Source of the DNA: Streptomyces venezuelae ATCC 10712 | GTDB lineage: Bacteria > Actinomycetota > Actinomycetes > Streptomycetales > Streptomycetaceae | NCBI RefSeq assembly: GCF_008639165.1 | Contig: NZ_CP029197.1 | Span: 5,646,001 to 5,710,000 of the forward strand | Direction: 5' to 3' | DNA length: 64,000 nt | Part shown: positions 37,805 through 46,281 of the stretch, one piece after another | How the letters are laid out: each line of letters starts with the position of its first letter | Position numbering within the stretch: the first letter of the stretch is position 1 | The notes under the pieces: generated by a model | The model's database searches: none | Told to the model about the DNA's origin: nothing | What the model saw: the letters and a program-made list of their open reading frames with translations, nothing else | Translations under genes and position numbers: made by a program

Positions 37805-39997
37805 ATGGAACGCGTGCCCGCGCTCGACGAACCACTCAAGAAGTCCCTCGGCCCCGCCACCGCCAAGGTCATGGCCGAGGCGCTCGACCTGCACACGGTC
37901 GGTGACCTCCTCCACCACTACCCCCGCCGGTACGCCGAGCGCGGGGAGCTGACCACCCTCGCCGACCTGCCGCTCGACGAGCACGTCACGGTGGTCGCGC
38001 GGGTCGCCGACGCCCGGGTGCTCACGTTCAACGGCTCCAAGGGGCGCGGCCAGCGACTGGAGGTGACCATCACCGACGGCAGCGGCCGGCTCCAGCTCGT
38101 CTTCTTCGGCAAGGGCGTGCACAAGCCGCACCACGACCTGCTGCCCGGCACCCGCGCGATGTTCGCCGGGAAGGTGTCGCTGTTCAACCGGCGCCTCCAG
38201 CTCGCCCACCCGTCGTACGAACTCCTCCGCGGCGACGGCGAGGAGGCCGTCGACGTCTGGGCCGGAGCGCTCATCCCGATCTACCCGGCCACCGCCAAAC
38301 TGGAGTCCTGGAAGATCGCCAAGGCCGTCGACGCCGTCCTGCCCAGCGCCGTCGAGGCCCTCGACCCGCTCCCCGACGCCCTGCGCGAGGGCCGCGGCCT
38401 CGCCCAGCTCCCCGACGCCCTGCGGCTCATCCACCGGCCCCGCACCAAGGCCGACATCGCCACCGCGCGCGAGCGCCTCAAGTGGGACGAGGCCTTCGTC
38501 CTCCAGGTCGCCCTCGCCCGCCGCCGGCACGCCGACACCCAACTCCCCGCCGTCGCCCGCCGCCCCGCCCCCGACGGCATCCTCGACGCCTTCGACGCGA
38601 AGCTGCCCTTCACCCTCACCGACGGCCAGCGGAAGGTCTCCCAGGAGATCTTCGACGACCTCGCCACCGAACACCCCATGCACCGCCTCCTCCAGGGCGA
38701 AGTGGGATCGGGCAAGACGATGGTCGCGCTGCGCGCCATGCTCGCCGTCGTCGACTCCGGCGGCCAGGCCGCGATGCTCGCCCCCACCGAGGTCCTCGCC
38801 CAGCAGCACCACCGCTCGGTCACCGAGATGATGGGCGAGCTCGCCGAGGGAGGGATGCTCGGCGGCGCGGACCGGGCCACCAAGGTCGTCCTGCTCACCG
38901 GCTCCATGGGCACGGCCGCCCGTCGGCAGGCGCTCCTCGACCTCGTCACCGGCGAGGCAGGCGTCGTCATCGGCACCCACGCCCTGATCGAGGACAAGGT
39001 GAAGTTCCACGACCTGGGCCTGGTCGTCGTCGACGAGCAGCACCGCTTCGGCGTCGAGCAGCGCGACGCCCTGCGGGGGAAGGGCAAGCAGCCGCCGCAC
39101 CTCCTGGTGATGACCGCCACCCCCATCCCGCGCACGGTCGCCATGACGGTCTTCGGCGACCTGGAGACCTCCGTCCTCGACCAGCTGCCCGCCGGACGCT
39201 CCCCGATCGCCAGCCATGTCGTCCCCGCCGCCGACAAGCCGCACTTCCTCGCCCGCGCCTGGGAGCGGGTCCGCGAGGAGGTCGGGAAGGGGCACCAGGC
39301 GTACGTGGTCTGCCCCCGCATCGGCGACGAGGAGGACCAGAAGAAGAAGGCCAAGGCCTCCGCCGAGGACGAGGCGGAGAAGCGCCCGCCGCTCGCCGTC
39401 CTCGACGTCGCGGAGAAGCTCCGCACCGGCCCCCTCGCCGGGCTCAGGATCGCCGTCCTGCACGGCAGGATGCACCCCGACGACAAGGACGACGTGATGC
39501 GCCGGTTCGCCGCCGGCGAGCTCGACGTCCTCGTCGCCACCACCGTCATCGAAGTCGGCGTCAACGTGCCCAACGCCACCGCCATGGTGATCATGGACGC
39601 CGACCGCTTCGGCGTCTCCCAGCTCCACCAGCTGCGCGGCCGGGTCGGCCGCGGCTCCGCGCCGGGCCTCTGCCTCCTCGTCAGCGAGATGCCCGAGGCG
39701 ACCCCCGCCCGCCAGCGGCTCGCCGCCGTCGCCGCCACCCTCGACGGCTTCGAGCTCTCCCGCATCGACCTCGAACAGCGCCGTGAGGGCGACGTCCTCG
39801 GCCAGGCCCAGTCCGGGGTCCGCTCCTCCCTGCGGGTGCTCGCCGTCATCGACGACGAGGAGGTCATCGCCGCCGCCCGCGAGGAGGCCACCGCCCTCGT
39901 CCTCGCCGACCCCGACCTCACCGGCCACCAGGCCCTGCGCACCGCGCTCGACGCCCTGCTCGACAAGGACCGGGAGGAGTACCTGGAGAAGGGCTGA
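37805..39997 (+). CDS. recG: ATP-dependent DNA helicase RecG
   Basis: The 730-residue protein has an N-terminal OB-fold wedge domain and superfamily 2 helicase motifs: GEVGSGKTMVAL (I), VVDEQHRFGVEQR (II), TATPIPRT (III) and QLRGRVGRG (VI). It remodels stalled forks and Holliday junctions. A lysine/glutamate-rich insertion (DEEDQKKKAKASAEDEAEKRPP) interrupts the second helicase lobe near residue 510, which from memory is common in actinobacterial RecG. The ATG at 37805 is used; a GTG three codons later is possible. Confidence 0.96.
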   Translation: MERVPALDEPLKKSLGPATAKVMAEALDLHTVGDLLHHYPRRYAERGELTTLADLPLDEHVTVVARVADARVLTFNGSKGRGQRLEVTITDGSGRLQLVFFGKGVHKPHHDLLPGTRAMFAGKVSLFNRRLQLAHPSYELLRGDGEEAVDVWAGALIPIYPATAKLESWKIAKAVDAVLPSAVEALDPLPDALREGRGLAQLPDALRLIHRPRTKADIATARERLKWDEAFVLQVALARRRHADTQLPAVARRPAPDGILDAFDAKLPFTLTDGQRKVSQEIFDDLATEHPMHRLLQGEVGSGKTMVALRAMLAVVDSGGQAAMLAPTEVLAQQHHRSVTEMMGELAEGGMLGGADRATKVVLLTGSMGTAARRQALLDLVTGEAGVVIGTHALIEDKVKFHDLGLVVVDEQHRFGVEQRDALRGKGKQPPHLLVMTATPIPRTVAMTVFGDLETSVLDQLPAGRSPIASHVVPAADKPHFLARAWERVREEVGKGHQAYVVCPRIGDEEDQKKKAKASAEDEAEKRPPLAVLDVAEKLRTGPLAGLRIAVLHGRMHPDDKDDVMRRFAAGELDVLVATTVIEVGVNVPNATAMVIMDADRFGVSQLHQLRGRVGRGSAPGLCLLVSEMPEATPARQRLAAVAATLDGFELSRIDLEQRREGDVLGQAQSGVRSSLRVLAVIDDEEVIAAAREEATALVLADPDLTGHQALRTALDALLDKDREEYLEKG

Positions 39998-40023
39998 CCC
40001 GGACGGGCGACCTATCCTGGACC

Positions 40024-40039
40024 TGTTGCGCGCGCAACA
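40024..40039. promoter_or_regulatory. 16-base palindrome at the predicted rsmD start site
   Basis: TGTTGCGCGCGCAACA is a perfect palindrome. A TATCCT box at about 40012-40017 puts the transcription start on or next to it, so it may be an operator. It could also be a chance CG-rich palindrome. Confidence 0.45.
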
Positions 40040-40067
40040 GACACGACGACGCAGGACGAGGACACCG

Positions 40068-40649
40068 ATGACCCGCGTGATCGCCGGTACCGCCGGCGGG
40101 CGCCGCCTGGCCGTGCCGCCCGGCAACGGCACCCGCCCCACCTCCGACCGGGCACGGGAAGGCCTCTTCTCCACCTGGGAGGCGTTCCACGGACTCGACG
40201 GGGCCCGGGTCGCCGACCTGTACGCGGGCTCCGGCGCCGTCGGCATCGAAGCCCTCTCCCGCGGCGCCGCCCACGCCCTCCTCGTGGAGGCCGAGCCGCG
40301 CGCCGCGAAGACGATCCGGGAGAACATCAGGACGATCGGGCTGCCGGGGGCCGAACTCCGCACCGGCAAAGCCGAGCAGATCGTGACGGGGCCGGCGCCC
40401 GCCGCCCCGTACGACCTGGTCTTCCTCGACCCGCCGTACGCCGTCTCCGACGAGGAACTCCGGGAGATACTGCTCACACTCGCCTCGGGGGGCTGGCTCG
40501 CGGCCGACGCCCTCGTCACCGTGGAGCGCAGCACCAGAGGCGGTGCATTCGGCTGGCCGGCCGGTTTCGAGGCACTGCGGGCCCGTCGCTACGGCGAGGG
40601 AACGTTTTGGTACGGTCGCGCCGCCTCTACGTGCGAAGACGCACGATGA
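40068..40649 (+). CDS. rsmD: 16S rRNA (guanine966-N2)-methyltransferase
   Basis: The 193-residue methyltransferase begins MTRVIAGTAGGRRLAVP. It has the SAM-binding motif VADLYAGSGAVGIEALSRGA and the catalytic DPPY motif in YDLVFLDPPYAVS. It methylates G966 of 16S rRNA. Its end overlaps an upstream reading-frame extension of coaD, and the pair is conserved in bacteria. Confidence 0.95.
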   Translation: MTRVIAGTAGGRRLAVPPGNGTRPTSDRAREGLFSTWEAFHGLDGARVADLYAGSGAVGIEALSRGAAHALLVEAEPRAAKTIRENIRTIGLPGAELRTGKAEQIVTGPAPAAPYDLVFLDPPYAVSDEELREILLTLASGGWLAADALVTVERSTRGGAFGWPAGFEALRARRYGEGTFWYGRAASTCEDAR

Positions 40650-40675
40650 CCGGACCGGAGAGCGAGGGACCCAAG

Positions 40676-41155
40676 TTGCGCCGCGCCGTCTGTCCGGGGT
40701 CATTCGACCCCATCACCAACGGACACCTCGACATCATCGCCCGCGCCTCCAAGCTGTACGACGTCGTACACGTCGCGGTGATGATCAACCAGTCGAAGAA
40801 GGGTCTGTTCACCGTCGACGAGCGGATCGAGCTGATCCGCGAGGTGACCGCCGACTTCGGCAACGTCGAGGTGGAGTCCTTCCACGGACTGCTCGTCGAC
40901 TTCTGCAAGCAGCGCGACATCCCCGCGATCGTCAAGGGACTGCGCGCCGTCAGCGACTTCGACTACGAGCTGCAGATGGCCCAGATGAACAACGGCCTCA
41001 CGGGCGTGGAGACGCTGTTCGTCCCCACCAACCCGACCTACAGCTTCCTGTCCTCCTCGCTGGTCAAGGAGGTCGCGGCCTGGGGCGGCGACGTCTCCCA
41101 CCTGGTCCCGCCGACGGTCCTGCCCCGGCTGACCGAGCGCCTGGCGCGGAAGTGA
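40676..41155 (+). CDS. coaD: Phosphopantetheine adenylyltransferase
   Basis: The protein has 159 residues from TTG 40676, chosen because a GAGGGA site is correctly spaced and the product then starts LRRAVCPGSFDP as in other members. An ATG at 40646 would add ten residues and overlap rsmD. The HxGH-type motif is TNGHLDII, and the YSFLSSSLVKEV motif lies near the C-terminus. It makes dephospho-CoA from phosphopantetheine, the fourth step of coenzyme A synthesis. Confidence 0.95.
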   Translation: MRRAVCPGSFDPITNGHLDIIARASKLYDVVHVAVMINQSKKGLFTVDERIELIREVTADFGNVEVESFHGLLVDFCKQRDIPAIVKGLRAVSDFDYELQMAQMNNGLTGVETLFVPTNPTYSFLSSSLVKEVAAWGGDVSHLVPPTVLPRLTERLARK

Positions 41156-41266
41156 CGCGCGGCCACCGCCGCTGACGCTCCGTCACCCGGTGTCGGACGG
41201 GAGCCGACTGCCCTTACAGTTCGTCCCGTCCGTCTCCATCCAGCTGTAGAGAGTGGCGAGCACCAG

Positions 41267-42316
41267 GTGGACGTACAGAAGAAGCTCGACGAGATCGTCG
41301 CGACCGTGCAGGGCGCCCGCTCCATGCCCATGTCGGCATCCTGCGTGGTCAATCGGGCCGAGCTGCTCGCCCTGCTCGAAGAGGTGCGGGAGGCCCTGCC
41401 GGGCTCCCTGGCGCAGGCCCAGGAGCTGATCGGCGGCCGCGAGCACCTGGTCGAGCAGGCCCGCCAGGAGGCCGAGCGGATCATCGAGGCCGCCCACGCC
41501 GAGCGCGGCTCGATCGTCTCCGACACCCAGGTCGCCCGGCAGTCGCAGGAGGAGGCCGACCGGATCCTCGCCGAGGCCCGCCGCGAGGCCGAGGAGGTCC
41601 GCGCCGAGGCCGACGACTACGTCGACTCCAAGCTCGCCAACTTCGAGGTCGTCCTCAACAAGACCATCGGCTCCGTCGACCGCGGCCGCGAGAAGCTCCT
41701 GGGCCGCGGCCCTGGCCTCGACCAGGACGGGTACGCGGACGAGGACGCCCCCGAGTACAGCGCGGACCCGCAGACCCTGATCCAGCGGGCCGACGAGTAC
41801 GTCGACGCCAAGCTCGGCGCCTTCGAGGCGGTGCTCAGCAAGACTTTGGAGGCCGTCGGGCGAGGCCGGCAGAAGCTGCACGGCCGGATCGCCACCGACG
41901 CCCTCGGCGAGCACATGGCCGCCCAGGAGGGTCTCGGCGGCCCCGTGCACACCAGCGACTCCGACTACCTGGCCGGGCTCGCGGAGCTCGCCGACCCGGA
42001 GCCGGTCCAGATCCCCGCCCAGCAGCAGGCACAGCCGCAGGCCGACCCGTACGCGGGCTACCAGCAGGTGCAGCAGCAGCCCGATCCGTACGCCGGCTAC
42101 CAGCAGGTCCAGCAGCAGCCCGACCCGTACGCGTACCAGCAGCAGCCGCAGCACACCGACCCGTACGGCTACCAGCAGCAGGACCCGTACGCGTACCAGC
42201 AGCCCGTCCAGCAGCAGGCCCACCCGCAGCAGGGCGCCGCGCTCGACGAGACCAGCTTCTTCGACACGAGCATGATCGACCTGGAGCAGCTGCGCCGGTA
42301 CGAACAGGGACACTGA
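41267..42316 (+). CDS. DivIVA-like coiled-coil protein
   Basis: The 349-residue protein starts at GTG. Residues 1-60 (VQKKLDEIVATVQGARSMPMSASCVVNRAELLALLEEVREAL) precede a long coiled coil rich in Glu, Arg and Ala (EAERIIEAAHAERGSIVSDTQVARQSQEEADRILAEARREAEEVRAEADDYVDSKLANFEVVL), a pattern shared with DivIVA-domain and ATP-synthase-like helical proteins. The last 110 residues are Gln/Tyr/Pro repeats. It may organise polar growth or septation, but that is only inferred from its type. Confidence 0.7.
   Translation: MDVQKKLDEIVATVQGARSMPMSASCVVNRAELLALLEEVREALPGSLAQAQELIGGREHLVEQARQEAERIIEAAHAERGSIVSDTQVARQSQEEADRILAEARREAEEVRAEADDYVDSKLANFEVVLNKTIGSVDRGREKLLGRGPGLDQDGYADEDAPEYSADPQTLIQRADEYVDAKLGAFEAVLSKTLEAVGRGRQKLHGRIATDALGEHMAAQEGLGGPVHTSDSDYLAGLAELADPEPVQIPAQQQAQPQADPYAGYQQVQQQPDPYAGYQQVQQQPDPYAYQQQPQHTDPYGYQQQDPYAYQQPVQQQAHPQQGAALDETSFFDTSMIDLEQLRRYEQGH
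42046..42210 (+). repeat. Gln/Tyr-rich coding repeats (DPYAGYQQVQQQP)
   Basis: Two exact copies of a 13-residue unit DPYAGYQQVQQQP are followed by shorter DPYAYQQQ and DPYGYQQQ variants, giving a disordered C-terminal tail. Confidence 0.8.
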
Positions 42317-42323
42317 GGGCCGA

Positions 42324-42353
42324 TTGGGCCCTGGGCGAAGCGTCAAGTATCCT
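42324..42353 (+). promoter_or_regulatory. Promoter of the yceD-rpmF-rnc operon
   Basis: TTGGGC at 42324-42329, an 18-base spacer and TATCCT at 42348-42353 form a plausible vegetative promoter directly after the DivIVA-like gene. The start site would be near 42360. Confidence 0.5.
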
Positions 42354-42445
42354 GGCTCTTCGGTCGCGCTATGCCCGCGATCCTTGCTGCCCACGTCTGG
42401 CAGCCCTCCTCACCGACGCAGTACGACCCGAAAGCAGGAAGAGCC

Positions 42446-43099
42446 CTGAGCACGCGCCTCGACCACCGCAACCCCCTCGTGTTCGACACGCACGAGCTGG
42501 GGCGGCGTCCTGGTGCCCTCCAGCGGCTCTCGCGTTCGGTCGAGGCCCCCGGGGAACTGGGCGTCGAAGGAGTGATCGGGGTGCCCGCGGGCGCTCCGGT
42601 GGAAATCGATCTCCGTCTTGAGTCGGTCATGGAAGGGGTGCTTGTCACAGGCACCGCCCGTGCATCGGCCGAGGGGGAGTGCGTAAGGTGTCTGGAGCCC
42701 GTCGAGCTGGAGCTCGACGTGGACTTCCAGGAGATGTTCTCGTACCCCGACTCCGACGACCGGGGCCGCTCCAAGGCGGCCGCGGACGACGAAGCCGAGG
42801 AAGACGAGGACATGATCCCCCTCGAGGACGGCATGTTCGACCTCGAACCCGTGCTGCGTGATGCGGTGGTGCTCGCACTGCCGATGCAGCCGGTGTGCCG
42901 GGAGGACTGTGCGGGTCTGTGTTCCGAGTGCGGAGCCAACCTGAACGAGAACCCGGACCACCACCACGACGCCGTCGACATCCGTTGGGCGGCACTGCAG
43001 GGACTCGCCGGTTCGCTGGGAACCGATGAGAAGGACAACATGAGCGGCAAAGCCTCTGACGGGGACGTCCGAAGCGCCGCCGAGAAGCAGGAGAAGTAG
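42446..43099 (+). CDS. DUF177/YceD family protein
   Basis: The 217-residue protein is read from a CTG at 42446, which is preceded by AGGAAGAG and gives LSTRLDHRNPLVFDTHEL, the known start region of the family. An ATG at 42371 is the longest conventional start, but the extra 25 residues look non-coding. Cysteines CVRC and CREDC...CSEC may bind zinc. YceD genes precede rpmF in nearly all bacteria and affect 23S rRNA processing. The order yceD-rpmF-rnc here is the standard one. Confidence 0.85.
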   Translation: MSTRLDHRNPLVFDTHELGRRPGALQRLSRSVEAPGELGVEGVIGVPAGAPVEIDLRLESVMEGVLVTGTARASAEGECVRCLEPVELELDVDFQEMFSYPDSDDRGRSKAAADDEAEEDEDMIPLEDGMFDLEPVLRDAVVLALPMQPVCREDCAGLCSECGANLNENPDHHHDAVDIRWAALQGLAGSLGTDEKDNMSGKASDGDVRSAAEKQEK

Positions 43100-43101
43100 C
43101 C

Positions 43102-43275
43102 GTGGCTGTTCCGAAGCGGAAGATGTCGCGCAGCAACACGCGCCACCGCCGGTCGCAGTGGAAGGCTGCGGTCCCCACCCTGGTTTCGTGTGAGCGTTGC
43201 CAGGAGCCGAAGCTGCAGCACATCGCGTGCCCGAGCTGCGGCACCTACAACAAGCGCCAGGTCCTCTCGGTCTGA
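43102..43275 (+). CDS. rpmF: 50S ribosomal protein L32
   Basis: The 57-residue protein MAVPKRKMSRSNTRHRRSQWKA... starts at GTG immediately after the yceD stop and a GGAG site. Its CERC and CPSC pairs make it the zinc-binding form. The gene is short but unmistakable. Confidence 0.97.
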   Translation: MAVPKRKMSRSNTRHRRSQWKAAVPTLVSCERCQEPKLQHIACPSCGTYNKRQVLSV

Positions 43276-43295
43276 TTGGGCTGGTGAGAGGCGCA

Positions 43296-44108
43296 ATGTC
43301 TGAGTCCCGCAAGACGGACGACAAGACGGACCATGCCTCGTCCCACACGCTTCTGGAAGGGCGGCTCGGCTATCAGCTCGAGTCCGCCCTTCTGGTGCGT
43401 GCGCTGACCCACCGTTCGTACGCGTACGAGAACGGCGGTCTGCCCACCAACGAGCGCCTGGAGTTCCTCGGGGACTCCGTGCTCGGCCTGGTGGTCACGG
43501 ACACGCTGTACCGGACCCACCCCGACCTGCCGGAAGGCCAGCTGGCCAAACTGCGGGCCGCGGTGGTCAACTCGCGTGCGCTGGCGGACGTAGGGCGCGA
43601 ACTCGAACTCGGCTCCTTCATCCGGCTCGGCCGGGGCGAAGAGGGCACGGGCGGCCGGGACAAGGCGTCCATCCTCGCCGACACCCTTGAAGCGGTGATC
43701 GGCGCGGTCTATCTCGACCAGGGCCTCGACGCGGCGTCCGAGCTGGTGCACCGGCTCTTCGACCCGCTGATCGAGAAGTCCTCGAACCTCGGTGCCGGCC
43801 TGGACTGGAAGACCAGTCTCCAGGAGCTCACCGCGGCCGAGGGTCTGGGTGTGCCGGAGTACCTCGTCTCGGAAGAGGGCCCGGACCACGAGAAGACCTT
43901 TACTGCTGCCGCCCGCGTCGGTGGTGTCTCGTACGGCACCGGCACCGGCCGCAGCAAGAAGGAAGCGGAACAGCAGGCGGCGGAGTCCGCGTGGCGCGCG
44001 ATTCGCGCGGCCGCGGACGAACGCGCGGCGGCGGCGAAGGCCGCGGCCGAGGCGGGAACGGGAGAGGTCGCCGACCCCTCTCCGACCGCCCACCGGGCGT
44101 CGGCCTGA
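43296..44108 (+). CDS. rnc: Ribonuclease III
   Basis: The 270-residue enzyme has the catalytic motif ERLEFLGDSVLG near residue 57, the second acidic motif DTLEAVIGAVYLD, and a C-terminal dsRNA-binding domain (WKTSLQELTAAEGLG...GRSKKEAEQQAAESAW). It cleaves double-stranded RNA, including rRNA precursors and structured mRNAs. In Streptomyces this gene (absB) also governs antibiotic production and sporulation. It lies 20 bases after rpmF. Confidence 0.96.
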   Translation: MSESRKTDDKTDHASSHTLLEGRLGYQLESALLVRALTHRSYAYENGGLPTNERLEFLGDSVLGLVVTDTLYRTHPDLPEGQLAKLRAAVVNSRALADVGRELELGSFIRLGRGEEGTGGRDKASILADTLEAVIGAVYLDQGLDAASELVHRLFDPLIEKSSNLGAGLDWKTSLQELTAAEGLGVPEYLVSEEGPDHEKTFTAAARVGGVSYGTGTGRSKKEAEQQAAESAWRAIRAAADERAAAAKAAAEAGTGEVADPSPTAHRASA

Positions 44109-44130
44109 CGGCCGTCCCCCACGCTTCCCG

Positions 44131-44158
44131 AGAACCCCGCCCCAGGGCGGGGTTCTCG
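44131..44158 (+). terminator. Terminator after rnc
   Basis: A perfect 13-base inverted repeat (44131-44143 with 44146-44158) with a CA loop is followed by GTCTTTTCC on the plus strand. Confidence 0.85.
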
Positions 44159-44225
44159 TCTTTTCCGCCGATTCCACGGCGGTAGGGTTGAGTCGCTGTC
44201 TCACCCGTCCGTCCCGAGGAGTCCC

Positions 44226-45086
44226 GTGCCCGAGCTGCCCGAGGTCGAGGTCGTACGGCGCGGTCTGGAGCGCTGGGTCGCCGGGCGGACCGTGACCGAG
44301 GTCGAGGTCCTGCACCCCAGGGCCGTACGGCGCCATCCCGCGGGCGGCGCGGACTTCGCGGCCCGGCTGACCGGGCAGCGCTTCGAGGTGGCACGGCGGC
44401 GCGGCAAGTACCTCTGGCTGCCGCTCGCCGAGAGCGGCACCTCCGTCCTCGGGCACCTCGGCATGAGCGGGCAGCTGCTCGTCCAGCCGGAGGGCGCCGC
44501 CGACGAGAAGCACCTGCGCATCCGGATCCGCTTCGACGACTCCGCCGGCACCGAGCTGCGCTTCGTCGACCAGCGGACCTTCGGCGGACTCTCGCTGCAC
44601 GACCAGACCCCCGCCGGGCTGCCGGACGTCATCGGGCACATCGCGCGCGACCCGCTGGACCCCGAGTTCGACGACGCCGCCTTCCAGAGCGCGCTGCGGC
44701 TGCGCCGCACCACCGTCAAGCGGGCGCTGCTCGACCAGTCGCTGATCAGCGGCGTCGGCAACATCTACGCCGACGAGGCGCTCTGGCGGTCCCGGCTGCA
44801 CTACGACCGGCCGACGGCCACCCTGACCAGGCCGCGCTCGGCGGAACTCCTCGGCCACATCAGGGACGTGATGAACGCGGCCCTCGCGGTCGGCGGGACC
44901 AGCTTCGACAGCCTGTACGTGAACGTGAACGGCGAGTCCGGCTACTTCGACCGCTCGCTCGACGCCTACGGCCGCGAGGACGAGCCGTGCCGCCGCTGCG
45001 GTACGCCGATGCGGCGCCGGGCATGGATGAACCGCTCCAGCTACTTCTGCCCGCGCTGCCAGCGGCCGCCGCGCCCCACCGTCTGA
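44226..45086 (+). CDS. mutM: Formamidopyrimidine-DNA glycosylase
   Basis: The 286-residue bifunctional DNA repair enzyme begins MPELPEVEVVRRGLE, with the catalytic N-terminal proline. It has VKRALLDQSLISGVGNIYADEALW and ends in a zinc finger with cysteine pairs CRRC and CPRC. It removes 8-oxoguanine and cuts the strand. A GAGGAG site precedes the ATG. Confidence 0.97.
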   Translation: MPELPEVEVVRRGLERWVAGRTVTEVEVLHPRAVRRHPAGGADFAARLTGQRFEVARRRGKYLWLPLAESGTSVLGHLGMSGQLLVQPEGAADEKHLRIRIRFDDSAGTELRFVDQRTFGGLSLHDQTPAGLPDVIGHIARDPLDPEFDDAAFQSALRLRRTTVKRALLDQSLISGVGNIYADEALWRSRLHYDRPTATLTRPRSAELLGHIRDVMNAALAVGGTSFDSLYVNVNGESGYFDRSLDAYGREDEPCRRCGTPMRRRAWMNRSSYFCPRCQRPPRPTV

Positions 45087-45107
45087 CCGGCCGCGCGGCG
45101 AGGCCCG

Positions 45108-45503
45108 TCAGGCCGTGACGGGGGCCGCGCGCTCCGCGTCGTACTTCTCGCGCGCCGCCTCGACCTGCGGCATCCGCCCCTCCACCAGCTGGATCAGACC
45201 GATCAGCCGCTCCGCGACCTCGCGGCCGAGCGGGGTGAGCCGGTAGTCGACCCGCGGCGGGTTCGTCTGCTGGGCCTCGCGATGGACGAGTCCGTCGCGC
45301 TCCAGGGCGTGCAGGGTCTGCGCCAGCATCTTCTCGCTCACCCCGTCGACCCGGCGCCGCAGTTCGTTGAAGCGGAACGTCCCGTCGTGCAGGGCGCCCA
45401 GGGTCAGGCTGCCCCAGCGGCCCGTCACGTGCTCCAGCGTGCCGCGCGAGGGGCAGGCGCGCGCGAACACGTCGTAGGCGAGGTCGTCACTCATGCCCTC
45501 CAC
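45108..45503 (-). CDS. HxlR-family transcriptional regulator
   Basis: The 131-residue winged-helix protein has the family sequence RWGSLTLGALHDGTFRFNELRRRVDGVSEKMLAQTLHALERDGLVHREAQQTNPPRVDYRLTPLG. An early Cys (ACPSRG, about residue 16) sits where redox-sensing HxlR proteins such as YodB and HypR carry their regulatory cysteine. GTG 45503 or the internal ATG 45494 may be the start. It is divergent from the flavodoxin-like gene and probably represses it. Confidence 0.9.
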   Translation of the reverse strand: MEGMSDDLAYDVFARACPSRGTLEHVTGRWGSLTLGALHDGTFRFNELRRRVDGVSEKMLAQTLHALERDGLVHREAQQTNPPRVDYRLTPLGREVAERLIGLIQLVEGRMPQVEAAREKYDAERAAPVTA

Positions 45504-45563
45504 CGTACTCCGGCGCAGCGCTCACCACCAGGAGTGCGCTTACCAATGGGTTGCGCTTTCGAA

Positions 45564-45580
45564 AAGTAAGTGCTCTACTT
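45564..45580. promoter_or_regulatory. Candidate HxlR operator overlapping the flavodoxin-gene promoter
   Basis: AAGTA and TACTT form an inverted repeat with a seven-base spacer. It lies between a possible -35 (TTGCGC, 45551-45556) and -10 (TCTACT) of the rightward gene. Confidence 0.45.
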
Positions 45581-45616
45581 CTGGTCGTCCCACCGACCCG
45601 CCCGAGGAGCACCACC

Positions 45617-46201
45617 ATGACCACCCCCGTCGTCTCCATCGCCTACCACTCCGGCTACGGCCACACCGCGGTCCTGGCCGAGGCCGTCCGTGACGGCGCC
45701 GCCGACGCGGGCGCCACCGTCCACCTGATCAAGGTCGACGGGATCACCGAGGCGGAGTGGGAGCTGCTCGACGCCTCCGACGCGATCGTCTTCGGCTCCC
45801 CGACCTACATGGGCACCGCCTCCGGTGCCTTCCACCAGTTCGCCGAGGACTCCTCGAAGCGCTGGTTCGGCGACGTCTGGCTGGACAAGCTCGCCGCCGG
45901 CTTCACCAACTCCGGCTCCAAGAGCGGCGACAAGCTGCACACCCTGCAGTACTTCCAGATCCTCGCCGGCCAGCACGGCATGCACTGGGTCAACCTCGGC
46001 CTGAAGCCCGGCTGGAACACCAGCGAGGCCTCCGAGAACGACATCAACCGCCTCGGCTTCTTCTCCGGCGCCGCCGGCCAGACCCCCGCGGACCTGGGCC
46101 CCGAGGCCGTCCACAAGGCCGACGTCGCCACCGCCGAACACCTCGGCCGCCGCGTCGCCGAGACCGCCCGCACCTTCGCGGCCGGCAAGGCCGCCGCCTG
46201 A
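45617..46201 (+). CDS. Flavodoxin-like NAD(P)H-dependent oxidoreductase
   Basis: The 194-residue flavodoxin-fold protein begins MTTPVVSIAYHSGYGHTAVLAEAV, the FMN phosphate-binding loop. FGSPTYMGTASGAFHQF and GSKSGDKLHTLQYFQ are family motifs of WrbA/YwqN-type quinone or azo-compound reductases. A GAGGAG site precedes the ATG. With the divergent HxlR gene it forms a typical redox- or quinone-inducible pair. Confidence 0.9.
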   Translation: MTTPVVSIAYHSGYGHTAVLAEAVRDGAADAGATVHLIKVDGITEAEWELLDASDAIVFGSPTYMGTASGAFHQFAEDSSKRWFGDVWLDKLAAGFTNSGSKSGDKLHTLQYFQILAGQHGMHWVNLGLKPGWNTSEASENDINRLGFFSGAAGQTPADLGPEAVHKADVATAEHLGRRVAETARTFAAGKAAA

Positions 46202-46228
46202 CCGCCCGCACCCGAGACGTCCGGCGCG

Positions 46229-46279
46229 CGTACGCGAAGGGCCCCGCCACCTTCCCGGTGGCGGGGCCCTTCGCGTACG
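46229..46279. terminator. Bidirectional terminator after the oxidoreductase
   Basis: A perfect 23-base inverted repeat (46229-46251 with 46257-46279) has a five-base loop. It ends just before the stop codon of the convergent CAP-domain gene. Confidence 0.9.
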
Positions 46280-46281
46280 GC

